A stretch of DNA of 64,000 nucleotides from contig CM060464.1 in the NCBI GenBank assembly GCA_030544235.1, positions 21,303,152 to 21,367,151 of the forward strand, written 5' to 3'. The DNA is from Lepturacanthus savala. Its lineage: Eukaryota; Chordata; Actinopteri; Scombriformes; Trichiuridae. The first letter of the stretch is position 1. Each line of letters begins with the position of its first letter. Below the pieces are notes generated by a model. That model saw only the letters and a program-made list of their open reading frames with translations. It did no database searches and was not told the DNA's origin. Positions 10,841-22,256 of the stretch are shown here, piece after piece. A program made the translations under genes and the position numbers.

Positions 10841-13800
10841 ACAAAGCTAACGCTAATTTGATTTCATTTTTTGCAAATTCCTCACCATTAATAACATATA
10901 TATTTTTAGATTGTGTTGCTCTAGGAACAGTTCAACATTTTGATAACATTTAATGTAAAAGCCATCAGCTGGTCGAGAAAGTCTGTCTTTATTTGTACAA
11001 TCTATGGTCTGGATGTGCTGCAGCGGCAGCCATGTAAGAGGATTCAGGAGAGAAAAAGGTTGGTTGATGAAAACTCAAAAAGAAATTTGCTGTGAAGACA
11101 GATACTTTTGTTTTGAATTCATTCACTCAAGGGGAGAGAGCAGTGTAATGTGGCAGCATATAGAAAGATCAACTGGACAGATCTGTGTCGTTTTTTCCTC
11201 AAGTGTCCCTGGGTTAATCCTGCATTAAAATAATTAGTGGCCTTAGGAGGAATTTGCGTTAACATGTTATTATCACGTTAACTTTGACAGCCTTAATTAA
11301 AACACCACCTTCCTGTGTCCTTATTAAAGGAACTTGAACTTGAAACATTTGCAGGAGGAATTAAAGGCTTTGTCAAACTTTATCTTATGTCCCTCAAACA
11401 TCCACAGCCTGAAAACCACAGCAACTCAAGCATATATCGTCACATCGTATACATCGTCAACATTGCAGAGGTAACATTGAAACCTCTGTATCTTGTTAAT
11501 TAGAAAAAGGAAATAAAGTCGTGGTTAGGTTGGTATTTAGGTGGCTGATAAGATCTGTTGTATCTTGACAACCTCTGCAGTCACAGTTATTTAAAACCTT
11601 CTTATGCAGAAGGAAAGGACCAGAAGCTGAGAGAAGTAAGCAGGACAGAAATATTAAGGAAAAGACAGGAAGCGAGCATGTGAGAAAAGAAACTGAGAAA
11701 AATGGAGAGGGAGCAGAAATAAATGACTCATGTTACACACAGTGAACAGGTACAGGTGTCTAATTGGTACTTTATTTGAAATAGATAGACAAAGGGAAAA
11801 CAGAGATCTCTTCCAGCTGGACAGTCCAGTGGTTGACTGGTGCTGACAGGAGGAAGGAAAGTAGATGACACTGAGGAATAACAGATACATAAAAGTAAAT
11901 TAATAATGAAATGTGCCATCTGTTCATTGGTTTGAAGCCTCAATCAGGAGCAGTTTAATTTAATTAATAGCTTCTTTGATTGAGATACCTTTCATGTCCT
12001 CATCACTTTTCTGCCTTCAGGGTCCTCATATTGTTGACCTTTGACCTGAGAATTCTTCAGCTCTATATAGAACAGGTTCTCCCCATAGGAGAACCCATTT
12101 TAGTTGCTGCTAGAACCTTTTATAAAGGTTACAGCTGGAACCACTTCAGAGAGTTCTACTAAGAACCAAACCTATTGAACCATCTGTGAAAGGATCTACC
12201 AGAAACTGTGGAATAGGGGTTTCACACCAGTAGAGCTCTGTGCTGGTTCTGGTCCCCCAACCCAATTTTGAACCAGTCACCGTGTTCAGACTGAAAAAAA
12301 AAAAATGTTCCGGCATCTAAAAAGTTAGTTCTCAGCGGAATCTAAAGATATTTGTTTTTTCTTTAAGTACCATAATATCATCAGTGAGCGTGTCATTGTC
12401 GAGCCAGAAAGAGAAGGTGGAAAAACACAACCTGGATTAGAAGAGCTTGCAGTGGTCTGCTGGGGGAACCATATGATTGATGGTGATTTGAGCATCTAAG
12501 AAAAAAGAAAAGCATCATAAGAAAAATGACAAAGCAGTACAAGAAAGAGCAAGTTATATGCCAAACCTTAGATGGCTATGGCTAGGTTCACATGAAGTAA
12601 TATCCTTTGGTTCCACTTAAACTGGCATGGACACAGGCTGGTTCACCAGAAACCACCAAGATCTGAGAGTCCAGAATAGAGCCAGAGGTACAACCAGCAC
12701 CATGTCTGTCTGAAAGCAGCCTAAGAGAAGTTCTATAGAAAACCCCTCATAGTGGAGTGTTTTCTTTCTATTCAGCATCTTTCCAGTGCATTCATTTAGA
12801 ACCCCACAACAGGGGATTTTAAAAATCACCTTTCTATAAGGGTTTTTACCCAGTACAACCACAGTCTGATCTGTCACCACTGAGCAGCTCCACCAAAGCC
12901 ATTATGTTTTAGGCAGAAGTGCATTTTTTTCACTTTCCTCAACCAGATTCATTCTGTCAGTCTGATAACTCTCTGGTCACGAACATTTAGACCACCACTA
13001 CTGTAACCCTCTGTCCTCCTGCCCTCCCACTATCCATAATAAAGGTAAAAATAAATGAGGATCAACATTTATATTGAGGGGTCTTCTAATAGTCACACTT
13101 TCTAATGGAGGTGGAACCAAATCAATATAAAGCACAAATGCAGTATTTTTATGGAAATTATATATTAAAAAGCAGTTGAATTCATTAAGAAAAACTGATA
13201 GCTTAGTGGTTAGAATGCACAACACATGGGGACTATGCTGGGACTATGGGGACTGTATGATAATCTCTGTCAACACATTTCTTGTGTGTTCAATAAGCTG
13301 CAGGTCTATTTGCGGCCAATGTTAAGTGTGTTGCACAGTAGTCAAGCAAGTTTTCTTTGCACTTGGGTATCTGTGTTCTCCACCTGACATGGGCACTTCC
13401 CCCTCAGAGTATTTTATTGATAAACATAGTAAATGAGGCATAATAAATGATTATGCCTAATTTAATTGTTATTCTAATTCAAGTACAAATACAAGATATT
13501 TTGCTGCTTCAATACGTATAAATGCTGGACTCCCTGCACACGCCTACTTTTAACAGTCCTTGAATAACTCTTTCTTCTTTAATAGGTAATTTGGACAAAA
13601 AGGGTTCTTAGTGGAATTTTTTGTCCTACAAAGAACCCTTGAAAAATCCCTTCTATAAAAATGGTTGTCAAGTCAATTTTATATGTATAGCTCAAAATTA
13701 CAAATCACAGATTCGCCTCACTGAGCTTCACAGTTTGTATACAAGCAACACAACATCCCCTGCCCTTAGACCCTCAAGGAAAAACTCCCTAAAAAAAAAA

Positions 13801-13916
13801 AAACTTTAACAGTGAAAAAAGGAAGAAACCTCAGGAAGAGTAGCAGAGGAGGGATCCATGTTCCAGGATGGACAGGCGTGCAATAAGTGATAGAAACAAT
13901 ACATAGTAGTAGTTAG
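10841..13916. other. Intergenic stretch with small inverted repeat
   Basis: No gene was recognised. A perfect 8-bp hairpin (GGTTCTCC, 5-nt loop, GGAGAACC) sits at 12075-12095 within a run of GGTTC/GAACC motifs (12060-12180 and 12600-12880) that resembles a decayed MITE. A tRNA-type A-box match (TAGCTTAGTGGTTAGAATGC) occurs at 13200-13219 but has no B box behind it. Confidence 0.45.
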
Positions 13917-13987
13917 TGAGCCATTTTCTATTCCTCACTGGGGTCACGGGGGTCCCAGCACATTACACCCGCATGTCACCCTAAGAG
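13917..13987 (-). repeat. Short fragment of the window's SINE family
   Basis: The sequence matches the 3' end of the SINE copies at 52665 and 61444 (TTTTCTATTCCTCACTGGGG...) joined directly to their 5' end (GTCACCCTA). It is an internally deleted relic. Confidence 0.6.
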
Positions 13988-15380
13988 TGTGCAAACTAAA
14001 TTAAATTTATTCACAAACTGTTAAAAATCCTCTGCCTTTGTCCTAAGATTAAAGCTTATCTCTGAGCATTTCTCGCGAGTGTGACTGAAGTTAGGCTGCA
14101 CTCATCTATGTGTCTACATGTGCAAGTGTATAATGGGATCTAGGAGTTTAATCTTTATTCTCCTGTTGGACTCATAGCAGCATAGAGCAGTGTATATTAC
14201 AGAATATGTGGCAGCTATTTGCCAATCCATTGAAGCAGGCACAAGCTGCTGATGGCTTTAGTGGCATCACTTGTAAACATGCACTTTGAAAATGTAGTGT
14301 TTTCAAAGGGATTCAATTTTAAGCCCATTTTACAACTTTATTTATTAAAATGCTTAGAAAACTGTAAAACTGTCAAAACAACCAAATAATGGAGATAGTT
14401 TTGGGTTGCCTTCCACAACATCCTAAAATATATTTACAAAAATGATTCATATGAGCATTTTTCGATGCATCCCTTCTGAAGTCAAAAGGGTCCCCCAGGG
14501 ATTTTCAACATTACACAACAAGTTTACAAGACATGCCACCAAAATCACAGGTTGGTGGCAGGATTTAAAGGAAAAGGACAATAGGCCCTTTGCAAAGATA
14601 TTTTTTCTGTGCTTTTTACTATTTAAATCTCTACCTAAGCTTGTGTAATTCCCTTGTTTCAGCCTGATAAATGTGTGTGATACCTGATCATTAGCATAAT
14701 CATAGAAGGCTCTATGTTCGGCTCAGTTTGCGGGTGAATTTCATTTAAACCAGACAAACCCATAATATATTCATGTTTACTTCATGCACTGGTCCCTATT
14801 TTTGCTGATCTCAGCAGCAATTATTTTTTAATTATAGTTGCAACACTTTCCCAGCTGCTCTCTGCTTGTATGTGTTTGTCTGTCGAAGTAAAATTCCTCC
14901 CCAGTTCATCCCTCAGGCTAACAGGCTGGTCCTCGCTGTCCTTTGGTTTTTATTTCATGTCACATTTGCCACCTGCAATGACCATTTTACATCCCTGCCA
15001 GCATGTTTTTAGGTTAATTAAAAAGAGATGCCAGATGGTGCAAGTGACAGAACTCCATCGGTTGGGTTGTAAACAGGTGCTTGTTCGAATGTAAATGGTC
15101 CCTGGATGAAATCATCCATTTTGAAAACAAACATAATATCAACTTGTGTGAGACAAGACATTTACAAGGCCTGAGTGTATTTTCTCACTTCTAAATTGGG
15201 TTTTAAATAGAGATTGTAAGGGCTGGAGGGAAGTACGCATACCCAGTTACTGAAAACACACTGTTTTTTTTACAGTGTTCCTCTTTTAGTGACCGAAGAA
15301 AACCAGACATTTACTTAGGCAGCTTTAAAATGACTGGTCTGATGAGATTAGATTTGATTAGATTATTGTTATCTGTGTAG
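13988..15380. other. Intergenic stretch, no recognised feature
   Basis: AT-rich, with no recognised gene or repeat. Confidence 0.5.
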
Positions 15381-15740
15381 CTGTTATGGTTTGGGCTTTG
15401 GTTTTGTTGTGGTGTTCTCTTTTCCCTTCCCTCACTGTTTTTCCTCAGAGTGGTGGGGCGTGGCCTGGGAAGGCAGAAATCAGCAATCACCAGGTCCCGT
15501 TATATACCCGGAAGCAACGTTACACCTGCGCCGGATTTTACTAGTCGATGTCACCAGTGATCTACGACCAAGGCTCGTCCCGGTACCGGTCTACATGCTC
15601 GCTATTATTCTCCTGTGTTCGTGGATTATTTCCGTTTTTTTTGTTCTTACCGTTTTTTCCTTTTTGCCACAGTTCCTCGTGCCTTTTGTCCACCTCACTC
15701 CGTCCCCCATTCAGGAGAAACTGCCTTCCCCATGCCTGGC
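15381..15740. other. CpG- and pyrimidine-rich block, possibly a transposon or LTR fragment
   Basis: This block starts TGTTATGGTTTGGG and is distinctly richer in GC and CpG than its surroundings, then runs into a C/T-rich stretch with three overlapping hydrophobic frames. It abuts the LINE fragment to its right. The TGTT start and composition recall fish retrotransposon LTR or 3' sequence, but no second copy, primer-binding site or target duplication is visible. Confidence 0.25.
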
Positions 15741-15745
15741 TGCCT

Positions 15746-16140
15746 TCACCACCAGCCAGCGCCCTTAGTTAAATTGCACGTTGATTTCCTATTTTCCTTC
15801 TTCCAGAGGGGAAACAGACAGTGTCCAGGGTCGGTCGGCTCTTTTATGATACCGCTGGCTTTCTTTTGTAGCCAGCCAATGTAAATGTCCTTCAGGGGTG
15901 GTAGTGTAGTCCCAATGACCCGCAGAGGTACCTTCACCACCTGTTGCAGATCCCTCTAGTGTTCCACAGTCTTGTCTGTTTTAACATATAGTCTCTACTG
16001 GGCCTTCTTCACATGATGAATCAATATGACAACAGAGGGTAGAGTTCTTAGTTTGCTTTGATTTTATGAAATCTATTACCATCTCTTTAGTTTTGTGGTG
16101 TTGAGTTTCAGGTTGTTATGGGAGCACCATCTTTCCATTA
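15746..16140 (-). pseudogene. LINE ORF2 C-terminal fragment
   Basis: Read on the minus strand, this encodes the tail of a LINE reverse transcriptase. It begins with RWCSHNNLKLNTTKLK, matching the WC..NNL.LN..KTK motif after the catalytic region. It ends with LQQVVKVPLRVIGTTLPPL, KDIYIGWLQKKAS and IIKEPTDPGHCLFPL, a conserved C-terminal block of the same fish LINE group. Stops and frame changes occur between these parts, and the 3' UTR is missing. The related copy at 60606-60960 belongs to the same type of element. Confidence 0.8.
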
Positions 16141-16949
16141 ATGTATTTGTATGTGTATCTGGAAATAAAACAGGAATAGCATAATTTGAAAAAAGTGCTG
16201 GGATGCAGATACTTTTCTGGACAAAGTACTTGCTGAAGTGAAGAAGACAGTTTGTATTTTACTCCAGCTTTAATCCATCTCCTTGTGAATGACAGAGAGG
16301 GGATGACCAGACACTTCAGAAAATGCATCCTCAGTGTTTCTTTAATCATTTCATAGAAATCTGTCTAAAACTGTATAATAGCGGTCTACACAAACATTGA
16401 CATGACATGAAGGGGAACAAAAAGAAATTGCTCAGCAGGTGCTTTTCAAATTATCAAGGATTTACTGTAACTTTAATTCTCAAATGTGTTTAGGGTTTTC
16501 ATATAAAAGTCTATTTTTATTCAGAGTCAGAGCCATTTTTCTGTTACATACGCTATTTCTTTGTTTTCAGTGTGCAATGTCACATGTTCTTTCACACACA
16601 CACACCGGCCATGGAATGCTTTCCTGACAAGCACTCATTATGTTTTGATTTAGGTAGTCAGAGTACAAGAGGATCTCTTTGGAGAGGCTGCCAAGTGTTG
16701 AGCAGGCAGGGGCAGGGATGAGAGGCTGGATGAGCTGAGGATAGAGAGCAGATTGAGACCAAGCATGTCAGAGCTGTTTTTCCTGAGAGAAGGTTCCACC
16801 TGCTCAGGAAAGCCAGAGAAACAAAAAGAATCATCACATTTATGTTTTTATCCTCTTCTTTCATATGTTTTATGCTGACTCTACAATGAACACTGCTAAA
16901 ATAAATAAATAAATAAAATAACCTACCCTACTCTGCAATTCATGTGCAA
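16141..16949. other. Intergenic stretch bordering the inverted array
   Basis: No gene was recognised. It ends with a short (AAAT)n run (16903-16919) and the 11-mer CTACCCTACTC, which recurs in the spacer at the centre of the inverted array. Confidence 0.5.
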
Positions 16950-16953
16950 CTAG

Positions 16954-16967
16954 TGCTGCAAGCAGCA
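16954..16967 (-). other. Left outer 3'-terminal hairpin abutting CTAG
   Basis: Perfect 6-bp stem with a 2-nt loop (TGCTGC-AA-GCAGCA), one base from the element edge motif CTAG at 16950-16953. The same structure recurs at each full unit boundary (20000, 22261, 24592, 26852, 29114, 33402). Position and form match the 3'-end hairpin of rolling-circle transposons. Confidence 0.8.
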
Positions 16968-16982
16968 TTAACGGGCCCTCGC

Positions 16983-17145
16983 CATGCTATGCCACCGCCC
17001 TGCCATGCCACCGCCCTGCCATGCCACCGCCCTGCTATGCCACCGCCCTGCTATGCCACCGCCCTGCTATGCCACCGCCCTGCCATGCCACCGCCCTGTA
17101 CCACCGCCATCCTGCGCCCCCGCCCTGCTATGCCACTGCCCCCCG
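16983..17145. repeat. 15-bp GC-rich minisatellite in L1
   Basis: Tandem ATGCCACCGCCCTGC-type units (C/T variants) next to the hairpin end. Sister arrays occur at 20029-20115, 22290-22378, 24621-24710 and 26881-26970, with unit-to-unit differences in copy number. The G-rich strand has recurrent GGGCGG tracts. Confidence 0.92.
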
Positions 17146-17258
17146 CGCCATTGACCCCTCTCCGTGCCACTGCCGGAGTAGCGCGTGCATTGTGCTCAGA
17201 CTGAGGAGGGTGAAAAAAAATGGCTGGCTGAAACAGAAAACTGCCATGCCACACTCAT

Positions 17259-17274
17259 CCAGCAGGTGGCGCTG
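17259..17274 (+). promoter_or_regulatory. CTCF-like core motif (L1 head)
   Basis: CCAGCAGGTGGCGCTG matches the vertebrate CTCF core consensus CCASYAGRKGGCRS. The mirror copies lie at 33161-33176 and 36941-36955 on the minus strand. It is a motif match only; binding is not shown. Confidence 0.55.
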
Positions 17275-17832
17275 TCGGCGTAACCATACTTGGGTGTCTA
17301 CGTTCAGCGGCAGTCTCTCATCACACATGTAAAGTTTGGAGCAGATAAAGCATTGCAACACAGAGTTATTTCATGTTAATGGTGTGACCACCAGGGGGCA
17401 GCAGCACAGTACCCTAACTTGGGGTGGAGCGCAGAGGGACCCATCCTGATCACATGTGTGAAGTTTGAGGCAGATCGGTTTATGTGGGACAGAGTTATGA
17501 CAAGTTAAATGTGTCCACCAGGGGGCAGCAGACTTCCTGTTTGACATAGACCATTGGTGCCAAACACTTTTATGTTTGTCTGGACAAGATACACGTGTGT
17601 ACCGAATTTCATGTTTCTACGCTAAAAGAAACCCTATGGAGAGGGGCTATTGAATATTTAAAGGGGGCGCTACAGAGGTATTTAGCCCCACCCATGGAAG
17701 TCACCATCATCAGGTCAAATTCTTTGGCACCCTTGACCTGTGAATCCGTTTTCATGATGATATAATGTTGGTGAAGCCATCAAAAAGCCAAACGTATTTA
17801 CATGGCGAGTGACCCAAAATGGCGGGGCCGCT

Positions 17833-17868
17833 ACGTCCAGACCGTGTGACTTCACACGGTCTGGACGT
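17833..17868. repeat. Perfect 17-bp-arm hairpin at the L1 duplication junction
   Basis: ACGTCCAGACCGTGTGA, a 2-nt spacer, then the exact reverse complement. It lies directly between the two copies of the 581-bp duplication. The mirror counterpart is at 36346-36381. Confidence 0.95.
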
Positions 17869-20235
17869 GCTTGGGTGTCTACGTTCAGCGGCAGTCTCTC
17901 ATCACACATGTAAAGTTTGGAGCAGATAAAGCATTGCAATGCAGAGTTATTTGATGTTAACGGTGTGACCACCAGGGGGCAGCAGCACAGTAGCCTAACT
18001 TGGGGTGGAGCGCAGAGGGACCCATCCTGATCACATGTGTGAAGTTTGAGGCAGATCGGTTTATGTGGGACGGAGTTATGACAAGTTAACTGTGTCCACC
18101 AGGGGGCAGCAGACTTCCTGTTTGACATAGACCGTTGGTGCCAGAGACTTTTATGTTTGTCTGGACAAGATACACGTGTGTACCGAATTTCATGTTTCTA
18201 CGATAAAAGAAACCCTATGGAGGGTCTATTGAATATTTATAGGGGGCGCTATAGAGGTATTTAGCCCCTCCCATGTGGGTCATCCCTATCAGATCAAAGA
18301 TCCTGCCCCCCTTGACCTGTGTTTCCATTTTCATGCCGATAAGCGATCATTAAAGCCATCAAAAAGCCAAACGTATTTTCACGGCGAGTGATCGTCGCCG
18401 CCTCGCCACACGGACGCCATAGGGTGTGGCCTCACAGCGTTCATCACAGAGTTTCACCAATGTGTTCCACATGTTTTAGAGGTGGAATGAAGTTTCTAAG
18501 TTTAATGATGTGTCTTCAGTACATATTAAAGTAAAAAAAGTCACTTCCTGTTACCACCAGGGGGCGCCACCTATTAAGTGGGTAACCATGATGTCAAAAC
18601 ACTGGGGGCGGAGCCATGGTCACGTCCAGTCAGTTTGAAGCTGATAGAGTAAAGTATGTGGGCGTGACAGCCATTCAAAGTCAGATGGCGAGCTCTGAAG
18701 CGATGACCAGAAAAGGCGTGGCCACTACGGCCAGACCGTAAGACTTAGGAAAACGCTTTTTTATAACTTGGAATCACACATGCCTTGAGAGCATCCTGGC
18801 CGACTTTGAGTTCCATACCTTGTAATCTCTGGGAGAAGATCGCACAGATGCGAGGTGTGGAAATCGCCAAAAATCGACCATTCAATTCAAGATGGCCCAC
18901 TTCCTGTGGGGATTTCACCATGACGTCATGAGGCTTTTTTGTGCGTCTCGGAATGATTAAGGAGTGTGCCGAATTTCATGACTGTAGGATGTACTAACCC
19001 CTATGTGGAGGGGTTTTTGAAAGTTTCCAGGGGGCGCTAGAGAGGCATTTGGCCCCACCCATGTGGATTGCCCCTATCAAATCATAGAGGATCTCACCTT
19101 TGACCTGTGTATCCATTTTCATGACGATAAGTGATCGTTAAAGCCACCAAAAAGCCAAACGTATTTTCATGGCGAGGGATCGATCGTCGCCGCCTCGCCA
19201 CACGGACGCCATAGGGCGTGGCCATACAGTGTTCATCATATAGCTTCACCAATGTGTTCTACATGTTGTAGAGGTGGAATGAAGTTTCTAAGTTCAACGA
19301 TGTGTCTTTAGTACATGCAAAAGTAAAAAAAGGTCACTTCCTGTTACCACTAGGGGGCGCCACATATTAAGTGGGTAATCATGATGTCAAAACACTGGGG
19401 GCGGAGCCATGGTCACGTCCAGTCAGTTTGAAGCTGATAGAGTAAAGTATGTGGGCGTGACAGCCATTCAAAGTTAGATGGCGAGCTCTGAAGCGATGAC
19501 CAAAAAAGGCGGGGCCACCACAGCCAGACCGTAAGACTTAGGAAAACGGTTTTGATAACTTTGAATCACACATGCCTTGAGAGCATCCTGGCCGAGTTTG
19601 AGGTCGTGACCTTGTAATCTCTAGGACAAGTTCGCACAGATGCGAGGTGTGGAAATGGCCAAAATCGCCCTTTTGGCGAAATTTCAATTCAAGATGGCCG
19701 ACTTCCTGTTGTGATTTCACCATGGTGTCAAGAGGCTTTTTGGTGTGTCTTGGCATGATGAAGGTGTGTGCCGAATTTCATGACGATTGGTAAAACTAAG
19801 CCCAATGCGGAGGGTGTTTTGAAAATTTCCAGGGGGCGCTGTAGAGCCATTTTTGTGTGTCCATGCTGGAGACCTATAGAATACGTAAATTTTCGCGACT
19901 CCAGATGTGCACAGCAATTTTGGTGAGTTTTGAGGTATGGGAAAGGCCTCAAAAAGGCAATTCATTTCGGACGAGAATAATAATAATAATAATAACTAGT
20001 GCTGCAAGCAGCATTAACGGGCCCTCGCCATGCTATGCCACCGCCCTGCCATGCCACCGCCCTGCCATGCCACCGCCCTGCTATGCCACCGACCTGCTAT
20101 GCCACCGCCCCCGCGCCATTGCCCCCTCTCCGTGCCACTGCCGGAGTAGCGCGTGCATTGTGCTCTCATCACACATGTAAAGTTTGGAGCAGATCGTGCA
20201 TTGCAACACAGAGTTATTTGACGTTAACGGTGTGA

Positions 20236-20250
20236 CCACCAGGGGGCAGC
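20236..20250 (+). promoter_or_regulatory. CTCF-like motif 1 of unit L2
   Basis: CCACCAGGGGGCAGC fits the CTCF core consensus at every constrained position. The equivalent site is present in L1 (twice), L3, L4, L5 and the right arm. Confidence 0.55.
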
Positions 20251-20362
20251 AGCACAGTAGCCTAACTTGGGGTGGAGCGCAGAGGGACCCATCCTGATCA
20301 CATGTGTGAAGTTTGAGGCAGATCGGTTTATGTGGGACGGAGTTATGACAAGTTAACTGTGT

Positions 20363-20377
20363 CCACCAGGGGGCAGC
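20363..20377 (+). promoter_or_regulatory. CTCF-like motif 2 of unit L2, with adjacent ETS site
   Basis: CCACCAGGGGGCAGC followed at once by AGACTTCCTG, the reverse of an ETS-type GGAAGT core. The pair is conserved in every unit. Confidence 0.55.
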
Positions 20378-20820
20378 AGACTTCCTGTTTGACATAGACC
20401 GTTGGTGCCAGAGACTTTTATGTTTGTCTGGACAAGATACACGTGTGTACCGAATTTCATGTTTCTACGATAAAAGAAACCCTATGGAGGGTCTATTGAA
20501 TATTTATAGGGGGCGCTATAGAGGTATTTAGCCCCTCCCATGTGGGTCATCCATATCAGATCAAAGATCCTGCCCCCCTTGACCTGTGTTTCCATTTTCA
20601 TGCCGATAAGCGATCATTAAAGCCATCAAAAAGCCAAACGTGTTTTCACGGCGAGTGATCGTCACCGCCTCGCCACACGGACGCCATAGGGTGTGGCCTC
20701 ACAGCGTTCATCACAGAGTTTCACCAATGTGTTCCACATGTTTTAGAGGTGGAATGAAGTTTCTAAGTTTAATGATGTGTCTTCAGTACATATTAAAGTA
20801 AAAAAAGTCACTTCCTGTTA

Positions 20821-20835
20821 CCACCAGGGGGCGCC
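20821..20835 (+). promoter_or_regulatory. CTCF-like motif 3 of unit L2, with upstream ETS site
   Basis: CCACCAGGGGGCGCC directly preceded by CACTTCCTGTTA (ETS-type core in reverse). A GC box (GGGGGCGGAGC) follows about 50 bp downstream. Confidence 0.55.
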
Positions 20836-21187
20836 ACCTATTAAGTGGGTAACCATGATGTCAAAACACTGGGGGCGGAGCCATGGTCACGTCCAGTCAG
20901 TTTGAAGCTGATAGAGTAAAGTATGTGGGCGTGACAGCCATTCAAAGTCAGATGGCGAGCTCTGAAGCGATGACCAGAAAAGGCGTGGCCACTACGGCCA
21001 GACCGTAAGACTTAGGAAAACGCTTTTTTATAACTTGGAATCACACATGCCTTGAGAGCATCCTGGCCGACTTTGAGTTCCATACCTTGTAATCTCTGGG
21101 AGAAGATCGCACAGATGCGAGGTGTGGAAATCACCAAAAATCGACCATTCAATTCAAGATGGCCGACTTCCTGTGGGGATTTCACCA

Positions 21188-21195
21188 TGACGTCA
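21188..21195. promoter_or_regulatory. Perfect CRE palindrome in unit L2
   Basis: TGACGTCA, the full cAMP-response element. It lies about 30 bp after CAAGATGGCCGACTTCCTG (YY1-like AAGATGGC plus ETS core) and recurs at the same place in all units: 18921, 23448, 25779, 28039, 30580, 32404 and 35599. Confidence 0.5.
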
Positions 21196-21613
21196 TGAGG
21201 CTTTTTTGTGCGTCTCGGAATGATTAAGGAGTGTGCCGAATTTCATGACTGTAGGATGTACTAACCCCTATGTGGAGGGGTTTTTGAAAGTTTCCAGGGG
21301 GCGCTAGAGAGGCATTTGGCCCCACCCATGTGGATTGCCCCTATCAAATCATAGAGGATCTCACCTTTGACCTGTGTATCCATTTTCATGACGATAAGTC
21401 ATCGTTAAAGCCACCAAAAAGCCAAACGTATTTTCATGGCGAGGGATCGATCGTCGCCGCCTCGCCACACGGACGCCATAGGGCGTGGCCTTACAGCGTT
21501 CATCATATAGCTTCACCAATGTGTTCTACATGTTGTAGAGGTGGAATGAAGTTTCTAAGTTCAACGATGTGTCTTTAGTACATGCAAAAGTAAAAAAAGG
21601 TCACTTCCTGTTA

Positions 21614-21628
21614 CCACTAGGGGGCGCC
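21614..21628 (+). promoter_or_regulatory. CTCF-like motif 4 of unit L2, with upstream ETS site
   Basis: CCACTAGGGGGCGCC, again preceded by CACTTCCTGTTA. It is the diverged partner of motif 3 in the second 788-bp internal repeat. Confidence 0.55.
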
Positions 21629-22256
21629 ACATACTAAGTGGGTAATCATGATGTCAAAACACTGGGGGCGGAGCCATGGTCACGTCCAGTCAGTTTGAAG
21701 CTGATAGAGTAAAGTATGTGGGCGTGACAGCCATTCAAAGTTAGATGGCGAGCTCTGAAGCGATGACCAAAAAAGGCGGGGCCACCACAGCCAGACCGTA
21801 AGACTTAGGAAAACGGTTTTGATAACTTTGAATCACACATGCCTTGAGAGCATCCTGGCCGAGTTTGAGGTCGTGACCTTGTAATCTCTAGGACGAGTTC
21901 GCACAGATGCGAGGTGTGGAAATGGCCAAAATCGCCCTTTTGGCGAAATTTCAATTCAAGATGGCCGACTTCCTGTTGTGATTTCACCATGGTGTCAAGA
22001 GGCTTTTTGGTGTGTCTTGGCATGATGAAGGTGTGTGCCGAATTTCATGACGATTGGTAAAACTAAGCCCAATGCGGAGGGTGTTTTGAAAATTTCCAGG
22101 GGGCGCTGTAGAGCCATTTTTGTGCGTCCATGCTGGAGACCTATAGAATACGTAAATTTTCGCGACTCCAGATGTGCACAGCAATTTTGGTGAGTTTTGA
22201 GGTATGGGAAAGGCCTCAAAAAGGCAATTCATTTCGGACGAGAATAATAATAATAA

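Larger units (their letters stand above)
16950..19995 (-). repeat. Array unit L1 (3046 bp, longest, outermost left)
   Basis: Its hairpin end is at 16954-16967 next to CTAG. It is longer than L2-L5 because it keeps an extra segment (about 17185-17290) and carries a tandem duplication of about 581 bp (cttgggtgtctacg at 17289 and again at 17870). CTCF-like matches start at 17259, 17388, 17515, 17969, 18096, 18554 and 19347. A perfect CRE (TGACGTCA) lies at 18921. Two diverged internal repeats of about 788 bp follow the duplicated head. At four diagnostic tail positions it is type B (GTG, T, T, A). Confidence 0.9.
19996..22256 (-). repeat. Array unit L2 (2261 bp)
   Basis: Bounded by CTAG/hairpin at its left edge and an ATT-type trinucleotide run at its right. 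Relative to L1 the extra head segment is absent (gtgctc joins tcatcacac near 20160). CTCF-like matches start at 20236, 20363, 20821 and 21614; CRE at 21188. The internal repeat is seen as AAGCCAAACG at 20631 and 21419. Its tail variants are type A (GTC, C, C, G). Confidence 0.9.

Noticed and set aside
13200..13330. tRNA-derived SINE suggested by an A-box match
   Set aside because: No B box, tail or target duplication could be found, so not called.
15381..15890. Overlapping hydrophobic frames as a membrane protein gene
   Set aside because: Three overlapping frames share the same C/T-rich stretch, and the right part is antisense to a LINE ORF2 fragment.
16944..17332. Pro/Cys/His-rich frames (MPPPCHATALPCHRPAM type)
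   Set aside because: Direct translation of the 15-bp minisatellite in three frames; no protein evidence.
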